From: an uncultured Alphaproteobacteria bacterium | Lineage (GTDB): Bacteria > Pseudomonadota > Alphaproteobacteria > UBA8366 > JADFVY01 | Assembly: GCA_947259795.1 (NCBI GenBank) | Contig: CAMYNJ010000134.1 | Coordinates: forward strand, 1-50,391 | Direction: 5' to 3' | Length of the DNA: 50,391 bases | Shown here: piece after piece, positions 1 to 8,153 of the stretch | How the letters are laid out: each line of letters opens with the position of its first letter | How positions within the stretch are numbered: the stretch's first letter is position 1 | Made by a program: the position numbers and the translations under genes | Notes under the pieces: generated by a model | Database searches by the model: none | Told to the model about the DNA's origin: nothing | Seen by the model: only the letters and a program-made list of their open reading frames with translations

Positions 1-1
1 C

Positions 2-736
2 GAGACACCCGAAGGCGACGGCCGCTTCAAAATCGCGTCCCGCCGCTTCCGGGTGGGTCCGGGACGCCTGGAACAGCGAATTCGAGATCGATTCGACATG
101 CCGCTCGAGGAGATCGTGGCAATGCTCAACGAAAACCGACACCGCGCGCTTGGCGGCAAAGCAGAAACCCCAGAGGCCTCCGGCGCAGCGGCAACGCAAA
201 CGATCTATTTCATCGACATCGAAAGGGCAAACCCGATCGCTTTATACCTTTCGTTGGTATTTTTTCCACTGTTTCTCATATGGATTGTCATTGATATCCC
301 CTACATCTGGACCATGGTGGCGCTGCTGCTGTTCCTGGCGGCGGTCGTGATGATCTATCTCCTTTCCCCCGCGACCCCGACGGCAGGCAACTTCCTGAAA
401 CTGGACGATGGCGGCCTGACCCATGCGCGGCGCGGTGAGGAAACCTCCTGGTCGTGGCATGAGGTTTCACCTTTCCGCATTTCCGAAGAGGGATTGATTC
501 AACGCGGGCAGATGGGGAACACCACCATCATAACCGCCGAGGTGCCGGACGACGCCCGGCTCTCCCGGCTCAGGCGGTGGACCAACCGCATCCTGTTTCG
601 CAAGCCGACCCTCTTCATCCCCGACATCTATCTCGGTCGCCCCGACGACATCGTCGCAGAGCTGAATGCCTATCGCAGCCGCGCGCTGGGCGGCGGGGGC
701 ACGAGAGGCGCGCCGCCGGCGCCGGAACCGGCTTAG
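2..736 (+). CDS. Tandem membrane/PH-like repeat protein, 5' end outside window
   Basis: The frame is open from base 2, so the start lies upstream; a GTG at 53 is an internal codon. The visible protein has the tail of one repeat unit (ending with the motif LNENRHRALGG) followed by one complete unit: two hydrophobic helices, a segment reading NFLKLDDGGLT, a WSWHEVSPF motif, and a terminal LNAYRSRALGGGG. The same unit recurs in the next two genes, so this is the first of three tandem paralogues. Two helices followed by a beta-rich stretch with a conserved W-x-W motif resemble YcxB-like bacterial PH-type membrane proteins; that match is inferred from pattern only. Function unknown. The stop codon overlaps the ribosome binding site of the next gene, so translation is probably coupled. 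Confidence 0.75.
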   Translation, partial: ETPEGDGRFKIASRRFRVGPGRLEQRIRDRFDMPLEEIVAMLNENRHRALGGKAETPEASGAAATQTIYFIDIERANPIALYLSLVFFPLFLIWIVIDIPYIWTMVALLLFLAAVVMIYLLSPATPTAGNFLKLDDGGLTHARRGEETSWSWHEVSPFRISEEGLIQRGQMGNTTIITAEVPDDARLSRLRRWTNRILFRKPTLFIPDIYLGRPDDIVAELNAYRSRALGGGGTRGAPPAPEPA

Positions 737-748
737 GAGGATAAGCCT

Positions 749-1357
749 ATGCAAACGACAGTCTTCAGAATTTCTCTTTCCACGAAACACGCGTTCCAAC
801 TCGGTACGCGGGCATTGATTGTTTTTGCATTTCTCCTTGTCCCAATTGCAGTGTTCAACAGCCTGGATGCGTCGCAGCATGCGGACGACCTGGCCATGCT
901 CGACAGTCTCAGTATTCAGCCGGCGCGCATATTGCTGGTCTTATTCCTTGTCGCCCTCGCCTGGATTCTGACCATGATCGTGGCGAATGTTTGCGCCATT
1001 CGGCCATCCGGCAATTTCATGATGCTGGAAGAGTCGGACCTGACATATGTGCGTCTGGGCATTCGCCAGCGATGGGCATGGCGGACCCTGCCGGAGTTCA
1101 GCATCACGGTTCATCCCGACGGGGCCAGGGTGATTGAATTCCGGCCGCCGAAGGCAGGCGGCTGGCAGGCCTACCTTGGATCATGGGTGGTCTGGCTGGC
1201 CGGTGGCTGGTTCGCGCGCGGCTGGCGGATTATCAGGATATCGAACCAATACGACACACCGCTCCAGGAGATGGTTGACCGGCTGAACGAATACCGTGAG
1301 CGCGCGTTGGGCGGCGGGACAACAACGGGCGGGCCGCGCACTTCGGAACCGGCATAA
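749..1357 (+). CDS. Single-unit paralogue of the tandem membrane/PH-like family
   Basis: This 202-residue protein has two hydrophobic helices (about residues 24-40 and 64-84), then NFMMLEESDLT, a WAWRTLPEF motif and the family C-terminus LNEYRERALGGG. It is one repeat unit, while the following gene has two. An AGGAGG at 735-740, overlapping the stop of the previous gene, sits 8 bases before the ATG and fixes the start. The short gaps (12 bases before, 16 after) indicate one operon with its neighbours. No catalytic motif is visible. Function unknown; a membrane-anchored PH-like role is inferred from shape only. Confidence 0.8.
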   Translation: MQTTVFRISLSTKHAFQLGTRALIVFAFLLVPIAVFNSLDASQHADDLAMLDSLSIQPARILLVLFLVALAWILTMIVANVCAIRPSGNFMMLEESDLTYVRLGIRQRWAWRTLPEFSITVHPDGARVIEFRPPKAGGWQAYLGSWVVWLAGGWFARGWRIIRISNQYDTPLQEMVDRLNEYRERALGGGTTTGGPRTSEPA

Positions 1358-1373
1358 GAGAGCGGTTAACGCC

Positions 1374-2495
1374 ATGACAACGATCACTTACCAGGCGATG
1401 CCGCCGGGATTCCCCGTGACCCGGGCCGACCGCGTCGTGCGGATCATCATTCCCGTGTTCGCCATAATCGGTCTGGTGCTGCTATTCGGCTTCTACCTGC
1501 CGGAGGCGGAGGACCGGCGTATCCTGGCCGCGATCGTCTTTCTGCTTGGCTTTCCCTTTTTAGCGGGCGGGCTTCAGTTCGCGCAACGGAACATGGCGAA
1601 ATCGGCGCCGCCCGTATCCGGCGCCCTGCTGCTCGACGACGAGGGCCTGACTTGGCGCCATACGCGCTGGCCGTGGCGCGAGTTGTCCGCGTTCGAGGTC
1701 TGCGACCTCGGCCCCGAGCGCCGCTTCATCTGTTTCCACGTGCCGGAAGACCCGCAGTCATCGAAGTCCTATCGCCGGCGAACCCGCGTCGCGCCCGGAC
1801 GCTCGGAGCGACGAATCACGGGCCATTTCGATGCCCCGCTCGCGGACATCGCGGCCACGCTCAACGACATGCGCCGCCGCACGCTGGACGATGCCGCCGA
1901 GGGGAAGGCCGCCCCGCCCCTGCCCGCGGCCGGCCCGGAGGGAACAGCGCGGGTCTTCTTCGTCGACGCAGAAAGATCAGGACACATCGGTACTTGGAAT
2001 GTTCTGTTCTATCTTTTTGTTGTCGCCGTCGTGACTTGGCCGGACATACCGAACTGGATTGCGTGGGCGATCTTCGCGATTTTTGTCGTTCTGTTCATCC
2101 GCATGATTGTAGGCGAATATTTTCCTCTCACCGCTTCTCGTGTACCGGCACCGGCGGACAATTTCCTGGCGCTGGACGATGACGGCCTCACCGTGACCCG
2201 CCACGGTCGGACAACCACCTGGTCGTGGCGCGAAACCTCGCCGTTCCGGGCGCGCGCAGCGGGGCCGATCGGGCGGGCGCTGGGGTGCGGGGTCATCGTC
2301 GCGACGGTACCAGACGACTCCCGGCTCTCCCGGTTTTGGCGGCTGGCCGGCCGGCTCCTGTTCCGCCGCCCGGCCCTCGTGATCGCCGACACATATCTCG
2401 GCCGCCCCGAAGACATCGCCGCGACCCTGAACGAATACCGCGACCGCGCACTGGGTGGCGGTACGCCGACTTCAGAACCGTCAGTGGCCGGGTAA
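1374..2495 (+). CDS. Two-unit paralogue of the tandem membrane/PH-like family
   Basis: This 373-residue protein contains two copies of the family unit. Copy 1 has helices near residues 20-60, LLLDDEGLTWRH, WPWRELSAF and LNDMRRRTLDD. Copy 2 has helices near residues 215-255, FLALDDDGLTV, WSWRETSPF and LNEYRDRALGGG. I place the start at ATG 1374, just after the previous stop; an upstream in-frame start at 1296 would overlap that gene by 62 bases and adds an unconserved Arg-rich stretch. The second half closely matches the gene cut by the left window edge. Function unknown. Confidence 0.8.
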   Translation: MTTITYQAMPPGFPVTRADRVVRIIIPVFAIIGLVLLFGFYLPEAEDRRILAAIVFLLGFPFLAGGLQFAQRNMAKSAPPVSGALLLDDEGLTWRHTRWPWRELSAFEVCDLGPERRFICFHVPEDPQSSKSYRRRTRVAPGRSERRITGHFDAPLADIAATLNDMRRRTLDDAAEGKAAPPLPAAGPEGTARVFFVDAERSGHIGTWNVLFYLFVVAVVTWPDIPNWIAWAIFAIFVVLFIRMIVGEYFPLTASRVPAPADNFLALDDDGLTVTRHGRTTTWSWRETSPFRARAAGPIGRALGCGVIVATVPDDSRLSRFWRLAGRLLFRRPALVIADTYLGRPEDIAATLNEYRDRALGGGTPTSEPSVAG

Positions 2496-2525
2496 TACGA
2501 AGAAACGGGCCGTTGGAGAACGGGC

Positions 2526-3296
2526 CTACCCCCCACCCCTGTGCTTGAACAGGCTGACGACGATGCCGTGCAGGGTGCGCAAATCCTGCTCGGTCGGGGC
2601 CATGCGCTGGAACATGTTGCGGATGTTGCGGATCATGGCGGGGCGTTTGGCCTCGGGGTACAGGAAGCCGCTTTCGATCAGGGCGGCCTCCATGCGGGTG
2701 AAGAAGTTCAGCAACTCGTCCTTGGTGGCCGGGCGGGTGCCGCCCAGATCCATCCGCAATTCGGGCGTCTCGTCGGCCAGGCGGAACCAGGACCAGGCGA
2801 TCAGCAGCACGCCCTGCGCCAGGTTCAGCGACTTGTAGGCCGGATTGAGCGGCGCCTCGATCAGGGTATCGGCCAGCACCACGTCGTCGTTCTCCAGCCC
2901 CATGCGCTCGGCCCCGAACAGCACGCCGCAGCGCGACCCCTCGGCCTCGGCCGCCCGCATTTCCCTGGCCGCGCCGTCCGGCGTCATCACCGGCTTGACC
3001 ATGTCGCGCGGCCGCGCCGAGGTGGCGAAGACGCGTTCAAGCCCGGCGATGGCCTGACCGGTGGTCTCGTATATGCGGGCGTTTTCGATGACCGTGTCGG
3101 CGCCCGAGGACGCCCGCACGGCCTGCGGATTGGGCCAGCCGTCGCGCGGGTTGACGATGCGCAGATCGGTCAGCCCGCAATTCAGCATGGCGCGGGCGGA
3201 GGCGCCGATATTCTCGCCGAGCTGCGGCCGCACCAGGATGATCGCCGGCCCGGCGCCGCCCGCCAGCGATTCCTGCGTTGAGTCCGTGCCCGCCAC
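2526..3296 (-). CDS. trmJ: tRNA (cytidine/uridine-32-2'-O)-methyltransferase TrmJ
   Basis: SpoU/TrmH-superfamily methyltransferase of 256 residues, near the usual TrmJ length. Visible family motifs are the N-terminal ILVRPQLGENIGASARAM (SpoU motif 1), GVLFGAERMGLENDD (motif 2) and APLNPAYKSLNLAQGV (motif 3), which form the trefoil-knot SAM site. A helical C-terminal extension (about residues 170-256), with FFTRMEAALIESGF and a RNMFQRM segment, is characteristic of TrmJ. The enzyme methylates ribose at position 32 of the tRNA anticodon loop in the cytoplasm. It is the last gene of a minus-strand operon, 5 bases after the DUF2927-like gene. Confidence 0.9.
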   Translation of the reverse strand: MAGTDSTQESLAGGAGPAIILVRPQLGENIGASARAMLNCGLTDLRIVNPRDGWPNPQAVRASSGADTVIENARIYETTGQAIAGLERVFATSARPRDMVKPVMTPDGAAREMRAAEAEGSRCGVLFGAERMGLENDDVVLADTLIEAPLNPAYKSLNLAQGVLLIAWSWFRLADETPELRMDLGGTRPATKDELLNFFTRMEAALIESGFLYPEAKRPAMIRNIRNMFQRMAPTEQDLRTLHGIVVSLFKHRGGG

Positions 3297-3301
3297 GGCC
3301 T

Positions 3302-4033
3302 CTACTCCGTCAGGCCGAGGATGCTCCGCGCTTGGGTGCGCGCCTCGTCGAGTTTCATGCCGGTATAGAAGTTGGGACGGTACATCAGCGCGAAGACCTG
3401 TTTGCCGAGTTCGGTCAGGCCGGGGCGTCCGCCCGGCTTTTCCAGGACACGCAGTTCCTCGCCCAGGCTGGCGCCGCCCATGGCCCAGATCACGGACACG
3501 CCCAGGAAGGCCTCGATTTCGGCCACGGCCAAGTCGTCGGCGATGATGACGACACCGCTGCGCGCGCCCCGGCCGGTCAGGTCGTCGCGGCGAAAACGGA
3601 CCAGGGCCGGCCAGCGCCCATCATGGAAACGGCCGCGCATTTCGCTGTTCACGCCGATCTCGGTCGCCAGGCGCGCGCCAAGCGGCCGGGGGGCTATCAC
3701 GATATGGAGGCTGTTGAGGTCGCGCACTTCCGGCAGCCCGGCTTCGGCCACCGCACTGACGCCGATCTCCAGCCCGGTGGCGGCGATGAAATCGCCGGCG
3801 ATGGCCGTCAGGGCCACAGCCGGGTTCAGCTCACTGCCGCCGCTGACCACAACGCGCTGCGGCGCTGCGGCGCGCCAGTAGCGGCTGGGCGGCAGGGCGT
3901 AGACGTCGCGTTGCTCAGCCACGCCCATCAGGGACTCATAGGCGGCGAAGACCGATTCCGGGGTCGGTTGCTGAGCCCACCCGGGCGCCGCGGCGGAGGA
4001 CAGCAGCAGAACGGAAAGAAACAACGACCTCAT
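3302..4033 (-). CDS. Secreted DUF2927-like protein
   Basis: This 243-residue protein begins with a clear signal peptide (MRSLFLSVLLLSSAAAPGWA, cleavage near residue 21), so it is probably periplasmic. The body resembles DUF2927: a RYWR start, an SLHIVIAP strand in the middle, and a C-terminal VFALMYRPNFYTGMKLDEAR like the LYdP-x-x-x-x-Gm ending of that family. I do not see the glutamate-rich EELTQ-type segment usual in DUF2927, so the match is partial. Its ATG overlaps the cimA stop as ATGA, showing translational coupling, although no functional link between citramalate synthesis and a secreted protein is evident. Confidence 0.65.
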   Translation of the reverse strand: MRSLFLSVLLLSSAAAPGWAQQPTPESVFAAYESLMGVAEQRDVYALPPSRYWRAAAPQRVVVSGGSELNPAVALTAIAGDFIAATGLEIGVSAVAEAGLPEVRDLNSLHIVIAPRPLGARLATEIGVNSEMRGRFHDGRWPALVRFRRDDLTGRGARSGVVIIADDLAVAEIEAFLGVSVIWAMGGASLGEELRVLEKPGGRPGLTELGKQVFALMYRPNFYTGMKLDEARTQARSILGLTE

Positions 4034-5652
4034 GAATTCGCCCTCCCGGCGATGCCCTGGCGATAGAGCTTATAGGTGATGGCGTCGCGCAGGGCGCCGT
4101 ACGACGCGTCGATGATATTCGCCGACACGCCGACCGTCGACCAGCGCTCGCCGGCGCCGTTGGTGCTTTCGATCATCACCCGGGTTACCGCGTCGGTGCC
4201 GGTGCTGTCGGCGCGGGGCGGCAGGATTCGCACCTTGTAGTCGATCAGATGCATGTCCTCCAGATCCGGATAAAGCGGCTTCAGTGCCTTGCGCAGCGCG
4301 GTATCCAGCGCGTTGACCGGGCCGTTGCCGTCGGCCACCGTCATCATCTGCGCGCCGCCGGCCTCCAGCGTGATCGTCGCCTCGGATTCGGTGACCAGTT
4401 CGCCGCGCGCGTTCCAGCGCCGGTCGTCCATCACCCGGAAGCGGACCAGTTTGAAATAGTCGGGCACCTCGTCCAGCATCTTGCGCACCAGCAACTCGAA
4501 GCTGGCCTCGGCCCCGTCATAGGAATAGCCCTCATATTCCCTCTCCTTGACGATCTCGACCAGCCGGTTGATGCGCTTGTCCTTGGGGTCGAGATCGACG
4601 CCGATCTCTTCCAGCCTCGTCAGGATGTTGGCGCGGCCCGCCTGGTCCGACACCACCACATGGCGGCGATTGCCGACCAGCGCCGGGTCGATATGCTCAT
4701 AGGTGCTGGGGTCCTTGGCGATGGCCGAGACATGCAGCCCGCCCTTATGCGCGAAGGCGGCCTCGCCAACATAGGCCTGGTGGCGGTTGGAAGCGCGGTT
4801 CAACCGGTCGTCCAGCAGGCGCGAGGCATGGGTAAGTTTGCGCAGGCCTTCCGGCGTCACCCCGGTCTCGTAGCCCAGCTTCAACACCAGGGTCGGGATC
4901 AACGAGCAGAGATTGGCGTTGCCGCAGCGTTCCCCCAGCCCGTTCAGCGTGCCCTGGATCTGCCGCGCACCGGCGCGCACCGCGGCCAGGCTGTTGGCGA
5001 CGGCATTTTCTGTATCGTTATGGGCGTGGATCGCCAGATGGCTGCCGGGGACATGGGCCGTCACCTCGGCCACGATCCGCTCGACCTCATGCGGCAGCGT
5101 GCCGCCATTGGTGTCGCACAGCACCACCCAGCGCGCGCCGGCCTCGTAGGCCGCCTTGATGCATTGCAGCGCATAGTCCGGGTTGGCCTTGTAGCCATCG
5201 AAGAAATGCTCTGCGTCATACATCGCCTCGCCCTTGCGCCGTTTCGCCAGGGCGATCGAGTCGGCGATCATGGCGACGTTTTCCTCGCGCGGGATTTCCA
5301 GCGCCACGTCGACATGAAAATCCCAGCTTTTGCCGACGAGACAGACCGCACCCGCCTTGCTGCTCAACAACGGCGCGAGGCCCGGGTCGTTCTCGGCGCT
5401 GCGGCCCGGGCGCCGGGTCATGCCGAAGGCGACCAGCGTACCCCCATTCAGCGCGGGCGGGTCGTTGAAGAACGCGTCATCCGTGGGATTGGCGCCGGGC
5501 CAGCCGCCCTCGATATGATCGATGCCAAGCTCGTCCAGCGCGCGCGCGATGGCTACCTTGTCGGCAACGGTGAAGTCGACGCCCTGCGTCTGCGCCCCGT
5601 CGCGCAGCGTCGTGTCGAACAGATAGATGCGGTTGTCGTTGTTTTCGCTCAT
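4030..5652 (-). CDS. cimA: Citramalate synthase
   Basis: This 540-residue protein has the alpha-isopropylmalate/homocitrate synthase fold: catalytic TTLRDGAQTQG near residue 15, HIEGGWPGANPTD, VVLCDTNGGTLP, the metal-ligand LAIHAHNDTENAVANSLAA, GTLNGLGERCGNAN and a C-terminal LeuA-type allosteric domain (about residues 400-530). The HIEGGWPGANP variant and length mark it as CimA rather than LeuA. CimA condenses pyruvate and acetyl-CoA to citramalate, a threonine-independent route to 2-oxobutyrate and isoleucine, normally with isoleucine feedback. It heads the cimA-DUF2927-trmJ operon. The 219-base gap to the divergent gene at 5872 must hold its promoter; I recognise no leader peptide there. 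Confidence 0.93.
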   Translation of the reverse strand: MSENNDNRIYLFDTTLRDGAQTQGVDFTVADKVAIARALDELGIDHIEGGWPGANPTDDAFFNDPPALNGGTLVAFGMTRRPGRSAENDPGLAPLLSSKAGAVCLVGKSWDFHVDVALEIPREENVAMIADSIALAKRRKGEAMYDAEHFFDGYKANPDYALQCIKAAYEAGARWVVLCDTNGGTLPHEVERIVAEVTAHVPGSHLAIHAHNDTENAVANSLAAVRAGARQIQGTLNGLGERCGNANLCSLIPTLVLKLGYETGVTPEGLRKLTHASRLLDDRLNRASNRHQAYVGEAAFAHKGGLHVSAIAKDPSTYEHIDPALVGNRRHVVVSDQAGRANILTRLEEIGVDLDPKDKRINRLVEIVKEREYEGYSYDGAEASFELLVRKMLDEVPDYFKLVRFRVMDDRRWNARGELVTESEATITLEAGGAQMMTVADGNGPVNALDTALRKALKPLYPDLEDMHLIDYKVRILPPRADSTGTDAVTRVMIESTNGAGERWSTVGVSANIIDASYGALRDAITYKLYRQGIAGRANS

Positions 5653-5871
5653 GCTCGAATATCCGGCCCCACCCCCGGCGAGTCCTTACCATATTTTCCC
5701 ACGGGGAGCGGCGAAAATGCCCTGATCGGGCCGCTCGTTCAAGAGGGAAGCTTGCCGACTGCCGCCGGTCGGACCCGATTTACTTGAAATGACCGCAATT
5801 CCGTTAAGCGGCTATTCATGTTACCGATTGTATCCTGCCGCCGGGAAATCTCATTTAGAAGGTATTTTGCC

Positions 5872-6591
5872 ATGGCTTTTAAGTCACTTACCACGGCCAC
5901 CCTGGCCGGGATCATTGCGACGACGAGCTTCGCGGACAGCCTCTTGGCGGGCGTGGCGATCCCGGCCGGCCATCTGCAGCCGCCGGCCCGGCATGACCCC
6001 GCGGCCGATAACGGTACCGGTTTTCCCTGGACCGCCGGCAACGACGAGTATTTTCTCTACCATGTCGACAAGAAGAAGTGGAAGGGAGAGGGCGGTGAAG
6101 GCGGCGAAGGTGGCGAAGGTGGTGAAGGCGCCGTTATGATTTATCCGGCTCCGGCCGTCGTTCCTGTGCCCATCCCCGTCGCCTGCGGCACGCATAGGCC
6201 GGCCGGGATGATCATCGGCGGCATCGCGGGCGCGGTGATCGGAAGTCAGTTCGGGAAGGGCGACGGCAAAGCCGCGGCCACGGCATTGGGCGCGCTGATG
6301 GGCGTCTTCGTCGGTCATTCAATCGGCGCCCAGTTGGACGCAAGCGACGCCGCCTGCGCCGAAACCGCCGCGGTACGCGCCTTCGATGCGCCGGTCGGTA
6401 CCACGATAGACTGGGAGAATCCGGATACGGGCGCCGCTGGACATGTCCGAACCACCAGGGACGGCACCAATACCCAAACCAGAGAATATTGCCGAGAATA
6501 CCAGCAGGTCGTGATGATTGGCGGACAGTCCCAGCAGTCTTATGGCGTTGCCTGCCGCCAGCCGGATGGCGACTGGAAACTGATCAACTAG
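5872..6591 (+). CDS. 17 kDa surface-antigen-like glycine-zipper protein
   Basis: The 239-residue form starts at ATG 5872, preceded by AGAAGG at 5857-5862; an upstream in-frame ATG at 5818 would add an Arg-rich segment before the signal sequence. Residues 1-27 look like a signal peptide without a lipobox cysteine. A Gly-Gly-Glu tandem repeat follows at about residues 72-87, then the glycine zipper GGIAGAVIGSQFGKGDG and ALGALMGVFVGHSIGAQLD (about residues 110-155). This is the hallmark of Rickettsia 17 kDa antigen-type outer-membrane proteins. The C-terminal domain carries paired cysteines (EYCREY, GVACRQ). Its 3' end overlaps the convergent gene by 8 bases. Likely envelope located. Confidence 0.8.
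   Translation: MAFKSLTTATLAGIIATTSFADSLLAGVAIPAGHLQPPARHDPAADNGTGFPWTAGNDEYFLYHVDKKKWKGEGGEGGEGGEGGEGAVMIYPAPAVVPVPIPVACGTHRPAGMIIGGIAGAVIGSQFGKGDGKAAATALGALMGVFVGHSIGAQLDASDAACAETAAVRAFDAPVGTTIDWENPDTGAAGHVRTTRDGTNTQTREYCREYQQVVMIGGQSQQSYGVACRQPDGDWKLIN
6091..6126 (+). repeat. Nine-base tandem repeat encoding Gly-Gly-Glu
   Basis: Four imperfect nine-base copies (ggcggtgaa and close variants) lie in frame inside the envelope-protein gene and encode GGE units. Differences are synonymous third-position changes, so the peptide repeat rather than the DNA seems to be kept. Confidence 0.85.
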
Positions 6592-8065
6592 TCCGGACTT
6601 CCGAGAGGAAATCCTGGTATTTGCCGGTTCGTCCGCGCGGGATGTCGTCAAGATAGCGGAATTCCACCTCGAACGGATGACCGAAACGATCCCGGACGAA
6701 ATCGCGCAGCGCGGTTTCGTCCGATTCCGTCAGGGGCCGCGCGACGACCAGCCGCAACTCGATCGTCTCCGTGCTTTTCTGCAGAAACTGATATTGCCGG
6801 ATCGGCGCGATGTCCAACATACGCCGGATATCGGCCGACGAGAGCATCGGCCAGCGCCGTTCGCCGCCCGGCAGGACCAGCATGTTCTGTTCTCGTCCCA
6901 ATATGCGCTTGAGAACCGGCAGCCCTCGACCGCATGGACAGGGTTCACCCAGCTCGGCATAGTCGCCGATCTCGTAACGCAACAGCGGCATCGCGAAATT
7001 ATGCAACGGCGTTACGAGAACGCGACCGGTCTCGCCCGGTTTCACGGTCTTGTAGTCCGCCCCCACGACCTCCAGCAGCAGGCCTTCTCTCTGGACATGA
7101 TAATGTTCGTGCTCAGGGCATTGCAGGGCGAGATAGCCGGCCTCGCGCGTCGTATACATATCGACGACAGGGATCCCCCAGACCTCTGCGCATAAGGCCC
7201 TTGTCGCCGGGCGCAATATCTCCGAGAGGGTCTCGACCTGCTTGAGCCGGGAAATCCGGGTGCCTTTTTCTAGGCTGTGGGCCAGCAGGCCCTGCAGTAC
7301 GGTCGGGTGGGTCAGCAGGTAATCCGGATCCTGCCGCACCAGCCAGTCCATCTGCTGCTCGGTGCTGGTCCGGATATTCAGGCTGACGCAGGGGCCGGTA
7401 TCGAACAGCGCGCCGCTTGAAGAACCCCAGCGCGGAGTCTCCGACCCGTCCGGCCAGGGGGCCTTGCCCTCTCCGGATTCTCTTATCACCGCCAGTTTCC
7501 CGGTCAGGTCCCGGCGATGCCAGATATGGTCGCGATTGGTGAAAGCACGCCAGAACAATTCCCAGAGCTGGCTGCGAATCGCCCGCAGCGGCCGCCCGGT
7601 CGACCCGGACGTGAAAATCTCGCCCGCCGCGCCGTGACTCGCCGGCAGGGCGGTGCTTAACAGGGCGTCCCCGGCCTCCGCCACGTCAGCCCGTGTCAGC
7701 GGAGGCAGACTGGCCCAGTTCCCGATGTCGAAGGGTTCGCCATGGCGATATCCCGCTTTCTCCAGGCGTGGGCGCAAAAACGGTACCGTTCGCCAGGCAT
7801 GGTCGAGCAGCGCCTCGCATTGGCGATGCTGGGCCGCCCGCAAGCGCGCCTCCGGCCACCATTGCGTTTGGTCCAGTTGGAACAGGATAGACAGAATGCC
7901 GGCGCCCTGCGCATCGGGCAGTGCAGGCCAGGCAATCCCATCAGTCGCCGAACTGTAAGGCAATTCAATCACAACGCTTTTCCCGCGACTCGCTTGGCTG
8001 GGGGCAGGATAACAATATCGGGCAAACAAATCCGGGTTAACGCTATTTTCACCGCGACGTGGCAT
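6584..8065 (-). CDS. PaaK/CapK-family adenylate-forming enzyme
   Basis: This 493-residue protein has the phenylacetate-CoA ligase-like AMP-binding fold: phosphate-binding loop IFTSGSTGRP (about residue 150), VDMYTTREAGYLALQC, and PLLRYEIGDYAELGEPCPCGRG with the Cys-x-Cys-Gly typical of the family, then a C-terminal AMP-binding lid ending GRTGKYQDF. It should activate a carboxylic acid as an acyl-adenylate; the substrate cannot be told from sequence. An alternative start is GTG at 7972, where the conserved part begins. It is divergent from the arylsulfotransferase pair, with an 88-base shared promoter gap, and convergent with the 17 kDa-like gene. Confidence 0.82.
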   Translation of the reverse strand: MPRRGENSVNPDLFARYCYPAPSQASRGKSVVIELPYSSATDGIAWPALPDAQGAGILSILFQLDQTQWWPEARLRAAQHRQCEALLDHAWRTVPFLRPRLEKAGYRHGEPFDIGNWASLPPLTRADVAEAGDALLSTALPASHGAAGEIFTSGSTGRPLRAIRSQLWELFWRAFTNRDHIWHRRDLTGKLAVIRESGEGKAPWPDGSETPRWGSSSGALFDTGPCVSLNIRTSTEQQMDWLVRQDPDYLLTHPTVLQGLLAHSLEKGTRISRLKQVETLSEILRPATRALCAEVWGIPVVDMYTTREAGYLALQCPEHEHYHVQREGLLLEVVGADYKTVKPGETGRVLVTPLHNFAMPLLRYEIGDYAELGEPCPCGRGLPVLKRILGREQNMLVLPGGERRWPMLSSADIRRMLDIAPIRQYQFLQKSTETIELRLVVARPLTESDETALRDFVRDRFGHPFEVEFRYLDDIPRGRTGKYQDFLSEVRTS

Positions 8066-8153
8066 TTTCGCCCGGGCGGCACAGTGGGATGCGAGCCGAC
8101 CGGGACCGTCTTTCTTAGCAATGACATAACGACATAAACGCGGGATACATCGT

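Noticed and set aside
4249-5787. Long plus-strand open frame opposite cimA
   Set aside because: It has the Arg/His/Gln-rich composition of a shadow frame in GC-rich DNA, and cimA motifs are unambiguous on the other strand.
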